DNA of 7,042 nucleotides, from assembly GCA_024277955.1 (NCBI GenBank), contig JAJRUE010000014.1, positions 1 through 7,042 of the forward strand. The letters are read 5' to 3'. Shown here piece after piece: positions 1 to 6,339 of the stretch; position 1 is the stretch's first letter, and every line of letters begins with the position of its first letter. The DNA comes from Alphaproteobacteria bacterium. GTDB lineage: Bacteria > Pseudomonadota > Alphaproteobacteria > Rhodobacterales > Rhodobacteraceae. The notes beneath the pieces are model-generated. The model had not been told where the DNA came from, made no database searches, and saw only the letters and a list, made by a program, of their open reading frames with translations. Both the position numbers and the translations under genes were made by a program.

Positions 1-654
1 CCGCCGCGGCTTTCGCCATCCGACGGCGGCGCCGAATACCAGGCGATGCGGTCGCCGGGAGATTTCGGCCAGGTCGAACGTCGCTCGGTCATGGATAACG
101 CATCGCTCTGGGATGCCAGCCGCCAATCCTTGCTGGGCGACCGGCGGGCAGTCCTGCGCGGCGACATCCTGACCGTGGTCATCGAAATCGACGACAAGGC
201 CGAGATCTCGAATTCCACGTCGCGCAATCGCAAGGGGTCCGAAAAACTGTCGATCGGGGCGCTTCTCGGGATCCCCGAACGCGCTGCGGTAATCATGCCC
301 ACGGGGGCGTCGCTGGACCCCGCGGTATCGACATCCTCGACCAGCACATCGTCGGGCGACGGTTCGGTTCGCCGCAAGGAAAAACTGACCCTGCGTGTTG
401 CCGCCACGATCACGGACGTGCTGCCCAACGGTGTCCTGCAGATCGCCGGCTCGCAGGAAGTGCGGGTCAACTACGAGATCCGCGAACTGCTGGTGACCGG
501 GTATATCCGGCCTGAAGACATCTCGCGGCAGAACGAAATCACCTATGACAAGATCGCTTCGGCCCGGATTTCCTACGGGGGTCGCGGGCTCATATCGGAC
601 GCGCAGCAACCCCGCGGCGGGCAGCGGCTTGTCGACAAGATCTTGCCGTTCTGA
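1..654 (+). CDS. flgH: Flagellar L-ring protein FlgH (5' end cut by window)
   Basis: FlgH is an outer-membrane lipoprotein that assembles into the L-ring, the bushing around the flagellar rod. The frame is open from base 1 and ends at TGA 652-654, giving 217 visible residues. Family hallmarks seen by eye are the SLWD...LLGDRRA stretch (visible residues 36-50) followed by RGDILTVVI (53-61), then a Ser/Thr-rich segment, and a C-terminal half with VTGYIRPEDI and an ARISYGGRG block ending in ILPF. These match the usual FlgH order. FlgH is commonly about 230-250 residues, so roughly the first 20-30 residues, including the signal peptide and lipobox cysteine, should lie to the left of the window. 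An internal ATG at 46 is not the real start, because the recognisable frame continues upstream of it. fliL follows 8 bases downstream and is probably co-transcribed. Confidence 0.95.
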   Translation, partial: PPRLSPSDGGAEYQAMRSPGDFGQVERRSVMDNASLWDASRQSLLGDRRAVLRGDILTVVIEIDDKAEISNSTSRNRKGSEKLSIGALLGIPERAAVIMPTGASLDPAVSTSSTSTSSGDGSVRRKEKLTLRVAATITDVLPNGVLQIAGSQEVRVNYEIRELLVTGYIRPEDISRQNEITYDKIASARISYGGRGLISDAQQPRGGQRLVDKILPF

Positions 655-656
655 GG
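653..656 (+). promoter_or_regulatory. Ribosome binding site of fliL, overlapping the flgH stop codon
   Basis: GAGG lies 6 bases before the fliL ATG at 663 and shares bases with the flgH TGA stop (652-654). Ribosomes finishing flgH would therefore sit on the fliL initiation site, which suggests translational coupling. The coupling is an inference from spacing. Confidence 0.6.
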
Positions 657-662
657 CCGGGC

Positions 663-1163
663 ATGGGAAAAATACTTCCAATCATCCTGGCCCTTGTCGG
701 ATTGGGCGCCGGCGTCGGCGCCGGTCTGGCCATGCGCCCCGCGCCCGAACCCGTAGACCCGGCCCAAACTGCCGAATCCCCCCCGGCGGGGGAAGCAACG
801 CCAAGCGAACCCGCGCCAAGCGATCCCCAAACGGCGACCGCGCCGGACTATGTGAAGCTGAACAACCAGTTCGTCGTGCCGGTCATCCAGGACGGATCAG
901 TCGCAGCCCTGGTGGTGCTGGCGCTCAGCCTCGAGCTTGCGTCCGGCGGGCCGGAGCTGGTCTACCAGCGCGAACCGAAGCTGCGCGACGCCTTCCTGCA
1001 AGTGCTTTTCGATCACGCCAACACCGGCGGATTTGGCGGGAACTTCACATCGGGCCGCAACATGCAGCTGTTGCGCAGCGCCTTGCTGGAAGCCGCCCAG
1101 AAGGTTCTGGGAACCTCGGTCACCGATGTACTGATCGTCGACGTGGTGCGTCAGGATACCTGA
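663..1163 (+). CDS. fliL: Flagellar basal body-associated protein FliL
   Basis: The protein has 166 residues. A single N-terminal membrane helix spans about residues 4-24 (IILALVGLGAGVGAGLAM), followed by a Pro/Ala/Glu-rich linker (25-62) and a periplasmic domain (63-166). The domain contains FVVPVI, the conserved YQREPKLRDAFLQVLF block (101-116) and the C-terminal DVLIVDVVRQD typical of alphaproteobacterial FliL. FliL is a bitopic inner-membrane protein that surrounds or supports the MotAB stator and affects torque and swimming. The role of this copy is inferred from the family. The ATG at 663 has a GAGG site 6 bases upstream and follows flgH by 8 bases, so the two genes look like one transcription unit. 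Its stop (1161-1163) lies two bases from the stop of the converging gene on the other strand. Confidence 0.92.
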   Translation: MGKILPIILALVGLGAGVGAGLAMRPAPEPVDPAQTAESPPAGEATPSEPAPSDPQTATAPDYVKLNNQFVVPVIQDGSVAALVVLALSLELASGGPELVYQREPKLRDAFLQVLFDHANTGGFGGNFTSGRNMQLLRSALLEAAQKVLGTSVTDVLIVDVVRQDT

Positions 1164-1165
1164 AC
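1164..1165. other. Convergent gene junction with a 2-base gap
   Basis: The fliL stop (TGA, 1161-1163) and the minus-strand stop of the FliJ-like gene (1166-1168) are separated by two bases. No hairpin with a U-run fits between them, so any terminator must lie inside the opposing coding sequence, or the two transcripts overlap. Confidence 0.9.
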
Positions 1166-1525
1166 TCACTTGCCGCGTCGGGCGGCTTCTTTCTTTTCAA
1201 GCAGTCGGCGAAATGCGTCGACCCGGCCCAGCGCCCGGCGCGCCAAAAGCTTTTGCTCTTCCTGAAGCGCTGCCAGACGGGCCAGCCTGGCCCCCAGATC
1301 AAGCGCTTCACGATCCGCCCATTTCGCCCATCGTTCGGCGTTCGACAGCGCCGTCGCCTGCACCGGACCGGTTGGAAACGCCAGCTTTTCCCGGCGTGCC
1401 CGGGTCAGGTCGCGGCGATGCTCTTCCACTGCGTTGCGCTCGTTCGCGATATCTTGCAGCCGCGCCATTTCCATTTCCTTGACGGCATTCAAAAGGTGAT
1501 CCAGCCGTTTTTCCTGCTGGTTCAC
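1166..1525 (-). CDS. Small two-helix coiled-coil protein, FliJ-like
   Basis: The product is 119 residues, highly charged, without signal peptide or membrane segment. Two long predicted helices (about 1-47 and 58-117) are rich in Arg, Glu, Ala and Leu, and are joined by a short break with PTGP (51-54). An antiparallel hairpin of this size resembles FliJ, the stalk protein of the FliI export ATPase, but I recognise no specific FliJ motif, so the name is only structural. The start is GTG at 1525, which overlaps the flhB TGA as GTGA and has a strong GAGGA site 7 bases upstream inside flhB. It is the last gene of the flhA-fliR-flhB string, which supports a role in flagellar export. Other possibilities are an unnamed cytosolic flagellar chaperone or a lineage-specific protein. 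fliI, the usual neighbour of fliJ, is not in the window. Confidence 0.8.
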   Translation of the reverse strand: MNQQEKRLDHLLNAVKEMEMARLQDIANERNAVEEHRRDLTRARREKLAFPTGPVQATALSNAERWAKWADREALDLGARLARLAALQEEQKLLARRALGRVDAFRRLLEKKEAARRGK

Positions 1526-2616
1526 TGCTTTTTCCTCGACCTTCTCGATTTGCGGGCCATTTCTTCGGCAAACCTGATGGCAACGGCGACCGCGCGGAAA
1601 TGTTCCGGCCGGATTTGCTGACCGATGTCCACCGCCGCAAAGACCGCGCGCGCTGTGGGGGGATCGCGGTGGATCGGCACCCCGCTGGCCATCGCCGTTT
1701 CGCGAATGCGCGCGGCGATTTCATCGACCCCCTTGGCAACACAGACCGGCGCCGATCCGGGCGCCCGGCTCCATTTGAGCGCGACCGCATAGTGCCGAGG
1801 GTTCACGATGACCACATCGGCGTCCGGCACATCGGCCAGCATCTGGTTCATGGCGATTTCCTGCCCGCGTTGACGCCGCTGCTGTTTCATGTGCGGGTCG
1901 CCTTCGGCTTGCTTGGCCTCGTCGGTCATTTCCTTTCGCGACATGCGGTGTTTGCGGAAATGTTCGGCATGCTGCCAGAAAAAATCGATCGCCCCGATCG
2001 AGGTTGCGACAAACAGCACGATGACGACAAAAGAAACCGCCGTGCGCACCATCAGCGACACCACAAGGTTGGGTTCCAGGTAAATCGCCATGACGATCTC
2101 GGGCATGCGTTTGGCCAGGAAAACCCCAAGCACGACCGAGTAGATCAGAAGTTTGACAAAGCTTTTTGCAAATTCGAAAAGCCCCTGTCGGCCGAACTTG
2201 TTTTTTGCATTCGACAAAATTGAAATGCGGCTGAGTTTGGGTTCAAGCTTGGAAGGCGCCACGACAAAAGATTTCTGCGCGATGACGGCAAGCAGCGCCG
2301 TGACCGCGGGCACCGCAAACCACGGCGAAACCCAGCCGGCGACCGATAACAGGATGCCGCCCATGCGCGCGGTTGCGCCGCCGTTAAAGAAATCTTCGGC
2401 CAAACGCGGTGAGGTCGCCAAGATCTGGGCCAGCTCGGTTCCCAGGCCGGTCATCACGAACATGCCCAAAGCCGAGGCGACCAGAAGAAATCCGCCATAG
2501 GAAGCGGCTGTATTCAAGTCCCCCGAACGCGGGACTTCGCCCTTTTTGCGTGCGTCATCCAGTTTTTTTTGCGACGGATCAAACTGCTTGTCGCCTTCGT
2601 CTTCTTCCCCGCTCAT
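1522..2616 (-). CDS. flhB: Flagellar export gate protein FlhB, with an NPRH autocleavage site
   Basis: This 364-residue protein is the substrate-specificity switch of the flagellar type III export apparatus. The N-terminus has the family pattern of an acidic start followed by DPSQKKLDDARKKGEVPRS (13-31). Four membrane segments lie at about 39-58, 86-113, 154-169 and 184-212. Then come the charged linker (EHFRKHRMSRKEMTDE, 218-233) and the soluble domain. FlhB proteins normally cleave themselves between Asn and Pro of NPTH. Here residues 272-275 read NPRH, so the Asn, Pro and His are kept and Thr is replaced by Arg. The tail is Arg/Lys rich. Start: ATG 2616 overlaps the fliR TGA as ATGA and matches the family N-terminus. 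The frame stays open much further upstream, but that stretch is the shadow of fliR. Length agrees with the usual 350-380 residues. Inner-membrane location is inferred from the family. Confidence 0.96.
   Translation of the reverse strand: MSGEEDEGDKQFDPSQKKLDDARKKGEVPRSGDLNTAASYGGFLLVASALGMFVMTGLGTELAQILATSPRLAEDFFNGGATARMGGILLSVAGWVSPWFAVPAVTALLAVIAQKSFVVAPSKLEPKLSRISILSNAKNKFGRQGLFEFAKSFVKLLIYSVVLGVFLAKRMPEIVMAIYLEPNLVVSLMVRTAVSFVVIVLFVATSIGAIDFFWQHAEHFRKHRMSRKEMTDEAKQAEGDPHMKQQRRQRGQEIAMNQMLADVPDADVVIVNPRHYAVALKWSRAPGSAPVCVAKGVDEIAARIRETAMASGVPIHRDPPTARAVFAAVDIGQQIRPEHFRAVAVAIRFAEEMARKSRRSRKKQ
1533..1537 (-). promoter_or_regulatory. Ribosome binding site that fixes a GTG start
   Basis: GAGGA on the minus strand sits 7 bases before the GTG at 1525, inside the end of flhB. 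It is a strong Shine-Dalgarno match and the main reason for accepting the GTG start of the downstream small gene. Confidence 0.65.
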
Positions 2617-3392
2617 GATCCACCCGCGAATGGGTTGGCCAGGAAGGCGCCGATTGCGTCGCGCCAGACCGAAAACATCAGGGGCGCGGTGATCAACAGC
2701 AGAACAAGCCCGCCCGCCGTGATCGCGGGCGCGCCGACGAAGGACACCAGCAGTTGCGGCATGGCCTTGTTGATCGCGCCAAGCGCAATATTGTAAACCA
2801 GCGACGCCACCACAAATGGCGCCGCCAGGGAAAAGGCCAGGCCGAACGCGCGCGCGACGTTTGTCAGGCTCCACGAAGCGATATCCGGCAGCAACCCGGG
2901 CTGGCCCGGATCGAACACGTCGTAGGAGTAGATCAGGTATTCCGCGGCGCGCACATGCAGCCCGATCGTTACCGCCAATGCCAGCCCGCCGATGACCAGC
3001 ACGTTTCCAAAGGCCGCTTGCGGATCGATGCTGGCCCCCGCGAACACCTGGGAAAGCGATGTCGACTGTGCCGCGATCGCGCCGGCAACCTGTAGGGCAA
3101 GAACGAACAACCGTAGTGAGAACCCAATGGCAAGCCCGAAGACGGCTTCGGAAAACAGAAGCCAAATCAGTGATTTGGCAGAAGCGTCAAGGTTTTCGAA
3201 ATGGGTTGTCACCGCCGGGGTCACGATCACGGTCAAGACCAGGGCAAGCCCCAGCCGGACCCGCACCGGGACCGAACGTTCCCCCAGAACCGGCAACAGC
3301 GCAAGAGCCGCGCCAACGCGCAGGAAAACCAGGAAGAAGACCAGCAGTTGACGCTGCGACAGACCGATGATCTCGGGCAGGGAAACCGTCAT
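2613..3392 (-). CDS. fliR: Flagellar export gate protein FliR
   Basis: FliR is an integral membrane component of the flagellar export gate; with FliP and FliQ it forms the helical entry pore. The product has 259 residues, the family's usual size, and is almost wholly hydrophobic, with segments at roughly 13-35, 45-62, 74-105, 129-147, 178-205 and 219-247. Recognisable family patterns are FLRVGAALALLPVLGERSVP (23-42), the SEAVFGLAIGF stretch (81-91), and AAPFVVASLVYNIALGAINKA (190-210) followed by MPQLLVSF. The ATG at 3392 overlaps the flhA stop as ATGA, and the stop overlaps the flhB start in the same way, so translation of all three is probably coupled. The upstream Shine-Dalgarno match is weak, which fits reinitiation after flhA. 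fliP and fliQ, which often lie near fliR, are absent here. Confidence 0.95.
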   Translation of the reverse strand: MTVSLPEIIGLSQRQLLVFFLVFLRVGAALALLPVLGERSVPVRVRLGLALVLTVIVTPAVTTHFENLDASAKSLIWLLFSEAVFGLAIGFSLRLFVLALQVAGAIAAQSTSLSQVFAGASIDPQAAFGNVLVIGGLALAVTIGLHVRAAEYLIYSYDVFDPGQPGLLPDIASWSLTNVARAFGLAFSLAAPFVVASLVYNIALGAINKAMPQLLVSFVGAPAITAGGLVLLLITAPLMFSVWRDAIGAFLANPFAGGS

Positions 3393-5464
3393 GCCGGGAC
3401 CATGCCGACCAGCGCCGGCTTGGCGTCGACGCCGATTTCATCATAGGACAGGACCGCGTTGTTCAGGCCCTTTACATTGACCACGGTGCGCAGGAACCGG
3501 CGGCGTTTCGTGCTGGTCACCAACGCGGGCTGGGTTCCGGCTTCGGCGGCCTTGGCAACGCGATCCGATATCAGCGACGCCAGACGGTTGAATTCATCCG
3601 GCGGCAGCGCCACGTCCGATCCGCGATCCCCATCGAGCTGGAATTCCGCGAATTTTTCTTCCCATTCCGGGGCCAGTTGAATCAGCGGCAGGGTTCCGTC
3701 CTGGCGGCGCAGTTCGGCGACCAGCTGAAACCCCAGCCTTTGGCGCACGTGTTCGCAGATCGCTTCGGGTGTGTTGTGGACGGATCGCGCTTCGGCGATT
3801 GCCTCCAGGATGAGCGGCAGGTTCCGGATCGATACCCGTTCTTCCAAAAGCAGGCGCAAGGTCGCCAGCAGCACATCCATCGGCACCTTGTCGGGGATCA
3901 GCTCATCGAAAATCTGCCGGTTGGAATCCGACCGCGACTGTTCGCTGAGGTTTGTCATTTCATCGAGAAGCCGCCTGAGAGAGCGCAGGTTCAACAGCCG
4001 CGACAAGTTCTTCTTGATGATCTCCAGCAGATGGGTTGCAAGCACCTCGGCCGGCTCGACCAGGGTCGCCCCGACGGATGCGGCCTGTTCCTGGTCGCCC
4101 GGCGAAATCCAGCGGGCCGGCGCACCATACACCGGTTCGCGCACGTCCCGGCCGTTTGGCAAGTCGGTCAGGTCGTCGGAAATCAACGCCAGCGCGCTGT
4201 CCGCCTCAAGCCGGTCGCGGGCCTGTTCGACGCCCTGGATCTTGATGACATAGCTTCCGGTGCTCAGGGTGGCGTCGTCGGTCAGGCGGATTTCGGGCAG
4301 GATGATACCGAAAACGGCAGCCACATGCCGCCTGATATTGTCGATCCTGGCCTCGAGCCCCGTGCTCGGATCCAGCACCATCGGCACAAGGTCCGGCGCG
4401 AACTCAACATGGATCTCATCCAGATCAAGGATATCGCCGATCCGCTTGGTTTCTTCCACCTTGATTTCCTGGGCCGGCTGCTGTGCGTTTTCCTGTCGCT
4501 TCTTTTCGGCGGCGACCACTGCCCATGCCGCCCCGGCAAGCACCAGGGCGCCCGCCAGGAACGGGGTGAACGGCAGGCCCGGGACCAGCGCGAAAAGCGC
4601 CATCAGGAAGGCCACCGTGAACAGCGCTGACGGATACCGCCCCAGCTGTTCGAAAAAGGCCACATCGGTCGATCCGGTCGTGCCGCCGCGGGCCAGGAGC
4701 AAGGCTGACGCGATCGAGATTATGACCGCCGGAATTTGCGATACAAGGCCATCACCCACTGTAAGAATCGCATATGTTTCAAGTGCTTGGCCTATCGGCA
4801 TACCGTGTACAGCCACCCCCATCGTCAGGCCCATGACAAGGTTCAAAAGGGTGATCAGCAGGCCCGCCACCGCATCGCCCTTGACGAATTTCGACGCCCC
4901 ATCCAGCGACCCGAAAAACGTGGTTTCGGCCTGGTCGCGTTCGCGGCGGGCCTTGGCTTCGGCGTGGTCGATGGCGCCGGCCGACATGTCGCTGTCGATC
5001 GCCAACTGCTTGCCCGGCATCCCATCGAGGGCAAACCGTGCGCCGACCTCGGCCATCCGCGCCGCGCCCTTGGTGATCACGATGAAGTTCACGATCAAGA
5101 GGACGCCGAAAACCACCAGCCCCATGAACACGCTGCCACCCATGACGAACATGGCGAAGCCTTCGATCACTTCGCCGGCGGCCTGGGTGCCGGTGTGCCC
5201 CTGTCCGATAATCAACTTGGTTGAAGACACGTTAAGCGACAGGCGCAGCATCAGTGACGCCAGCAAGATCGTCGGAAAAGCCGAAAAATCCAGTGGGCGC
5301 TGGATGAACAGCGTGACCGTGAACATCAGGATGGCCAGGCCGAACGACACCGCCAGCCCGATATCGAGAACCCACGCCGGCATCGGCAGGATCATCATCA
5401 CGATGACTGCCATCAGGGCGAGGGCCAGCAGGATCGTTGGTTGGAACAGGTCGCGAATGGACAT
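3389..5464 (-). CDS. flhA: Flagellar export gate protein FlhA
   Basis: FlhA forms the nonameric export ring that couples proton motive force to secretion and docks chaperone-substrate complexes. The product is 691 residues, normal for the family. The N-terminal half holds about eight membrane segments (first near 9-27 and 29-53) and the FHIPEP-family signature: ITKGAARMAEVGARFALDGM (130-149), then GSLDGASKFVKGDAVAG (185-201), with D197 matching the essential Asp of characterised FlhA by eye. A charged linker (about 319-340) leads to the cytoplasmic domain with VEPAEVLATHLLEIIKKN, VPMDVLLATLRLLLEERVSIRNLP and a terminal VLSYDEI. Start: ATG 5464 has GGAG 9 bases upstream. ATG 5482 (six extra residues, ATGA overlap with the upstream stop) is a real alternative, giving 697 residues. 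Longer upstream extension is a shadow of the transglycosylase gene. Confidence 0.97.
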   Translation of the reverse strand: MSIRDLFQPTILLALALMAVIVMMILPMPAWVLDIGLAVSFGLAILMFTVTLFIQRPLDFSAFPTILLASLMLRLSLNVSSTKLIIGQGHTGTQAAGEVIEGFAMFVMGGSVFMGLVVFGVLLIVNFIVITKGAARMAEVGARFALDGMPGKQLAIDSDMSAGAIDHAEAKARRERDQAETTFFGSLDGASKFVKGDAVAGLLITLLNLVMGLTMGVAVHGMPIGQALETYAILTVGDGLVSQIPAVIISIASALLLARGGTTGSTDVAFFEQLGRYPSALFTVAFLMALFALVPGLPFTPFLAGALVLAGAAWAVVAAEKKRQENAQQPAQEIKVEETKRIGDILDLDEIHVEFAPDLVPMVLDPSTGLEARIDNIRRHVAAVFGIILPEIRLTDDATLSTGSYVIKIQGVEQARDRLEADSALALISDDLTDLPNGRDVREPVYGAPARWISPGDQEQAASVGATLVEPAEVLATHLLEIIKKNLSRLLNLRSLRRLLDEMTNLSEQSRSDSNRQIFDELIPDKVPMDVLLATLRLLLEERVSIRNLPLILEAIAEARSVHNTPEAICEHVRQRLGFQLVAELRRQDGTLPLIQLAPEWEEKFAEFQLDGDRGSDVALPPDEFNRLASLISDRVAKAAEAGTQPALVTSTKRRRFLRTVVNVKGLNNAVLSYDEIGVDAKPALVGMVPA

Positions 5465-5472
5465 GGTCTTTT

Positions 5473-5477
5473 TCTCC
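5473..5477 (-). promoter_or_regulatory. Ribosome binding site favouring the internal flhA start
   Basis: GGAGA on the minus strand lies 8 bases before the ATG at 5464. If translation began at the upstream ATG pair (5482 and 5479), this site would lie inside the coding region. Its quality is the reason for preferring 5464. Confidence 0.55.
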
Positions 5478-5478
5478 A

Positions 5479-6261
5479 TCATCCGCCCCCGATGAACCGT
5501 CGTGCGCCGGCGCCAGCAGTCGCGGGCATCAGGGAACCCAGGCTGGCCGGGCCGGATGTTGCGCCGCGAAGCAATGGAAAATTGTTCAGCCGGATGCGCG
5601 CGGGCGGCACGGCTGGAACAGGCTCGGCGGAGGCGCCCATAGCCAGAACTGCGGGAACCGCACCGTCCTGATTGCCATTTTTCGCCAGCAATCTGGCAAA
5701 CCGGGCCTTGTAGCGGTTTGCAAACTCGGGCGTGCGCGAATGGTAGGCGCCCGCGGCGTCCACCCAATTGCCCTTTTCCGCGAACAATTGCTTCAGGAAA
5801 TTGGCGGCGTAGATTGCCCCGGCTGCCGGGTCGAACATCTGTTCGACCGAGCCAAAGGCCTGGCCGTGCCAGCGATAGTTCAACTGGAAACAGCCAACGT
5901 CAAAGCTGCGTGCGCCTCGGCGGAAATTCTGCCGCACGAAATCAAGCGCCTCTTGTCGCGTATCGAACCAGACGCCGCGCCCTTCCATATTGACGGTCCA
6001 GGGCCAGGGCCGAAACGCCCCCCCGGATTTCCGCCCGGTTTCCGCCAGGCTGATCGTTCGAAGAACAGACAACGGAACGCCGGTTCGTTGCGCGCCGATA
6101 CGTGCGGCGCGCTCGCAAATCGCGGACACGTCAACAGAAGCCCAACCGCGTGCTGCAGGAAACGCCGCGAGCACCAAGACAAGCAGAGCACCCGCAAAAC
6201 GGGCCGCAGTTCGGTCGTGGCTGCGCCGGGCGCCGGCGGCGGAAGGGAGGTCGGCAACCAT
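5479..6261 (-). CDS. Secreted lytic transglycosylase (SLT domain), probably flagellar
   Basis: Lytic transglycosylases cut the glycan strands of peptidoglycan. This 260-residue protein has an Arg-containing N-terminus, a hydrophobic stretch RFAGALLVLVLAAFPAA (21-37) and a likely signal-peptidase site after GWA (about 41), so it should be periplasmic. The SLT-like domain covers about 45-190: LAETGR with the likely catalytic Glu at 74, WPWTVN and GVWFDT, then SFDVGCFQLNYRWHG (119-133) and AAGAYHSRTP (169-178). The last 70 residues are Ala/Pro/Gly rich with no known domain. C49 and C124 are the only cysteines and could form a disulfide. Start: ATG 6261 with a weak GGGA 9 bases upstream; a TTG at 6291 would add ten residues before the signal peptide but has no visible Shine-Dalgarno site. 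It sits directly before flhA, so local wall opening for rod or ring assembly is inferred. Confidence 0.9.
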   Translation of the reverse strand: MVADLPSAAGARRSHDRTAARFAGALLVLVLAAFPAARGWASVDVSAICERAARIGAQRTGVPLSVLRTISLAETGRKSGGAFRPWPWTVNMEGRGVWFDTRQEALDFVRQNFRRGARSFDVGCFQLNYRWHGQAFGSVEQMFDPAAGAIYAANFLKQLFAEKGNWVDAAGAYHSRTPEFANRYKARFARLLAKNGNQDGAVPAVLAMGASAEPVPAVPPARIRLNNFPLLRGATSGPASLGSLMPATAGAGARRFIGGG

Positions 6262-6339
6262 TCTGGTTCGTCCCGATGTAAACGTTGCCAAAACACTAGC
6301 TGGGAATTGGTTTAGGAAGCGTAAGCGTCAGCCCGAAAA
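6262..6339 (-). other. Short intergenic gap between the TPR-like gene and the transglycosylase
   Basis: This 78-base gap is the only true intergenic space in the minus-strand string. It is less GC-rich than the genes. It holds a perfect tandem hexamer (AAGCGT twice, 6317-6328 on the + strand). I see no convincing sigma-70, sigma-28 or sigma-54 promoter, no hairpin with a U-run, and no clear CtrA-type TTAA-N7-TTAA box. A weak or non-consensus promoter for the transglycosylase-flhA-fliR-flhB string cannot be excluded. Confidence 0.5.

Noticed and set aside
545..1621. Long + strand open frame of 358 codons spanning the flgH end, fliL and the convergent junction
   Set aside because: It runs out of frame through fliL and antisense to the FliJ-like gene and flhB; composition is Arg/Pro/Gly rich as expected for GC-rich shadow frames, with no family resemblance.
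1308..1790. Minus-strand open frame of 160 codons over flhB and the FliJ-like gene
   Set aside because: It is out of frame with both recognised products and has no family features.
2617..3165. N-terminal extension of flhB by 183 codons
   Set aside because: It overlaps fliR out of frame, and FlhB homology begins exactly at the ATG at 2616.
4260..5495. Long + strand open frame of 411 codons antisense to flhA
   Set aside because: It is the reverse-strand shadow of a clear flhA; Ser/Arg/Thr-rich with no domain pattern.
5483..5767. N-terminal extension of flhA by about 95 codons
   Set aside because: It lies over the transglycosylase gene out of frame; FlhA proteins begin shortly before the first membrane helix.
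6270..6300. Possible sigma-54 promoter (TTGGCAAC...) before the transglycosylase
   Set aside because: The GG of the -24 element is there, but no GC lies at the required -12 spacing.
5437..6315. + strand open frame of 292 codons opposite the transglycosylase gene
   Set aside because: The transglycosylase frame on the other strand carries a signal peptide and SLT motifs; this frame shows none and has shadow-like composition.
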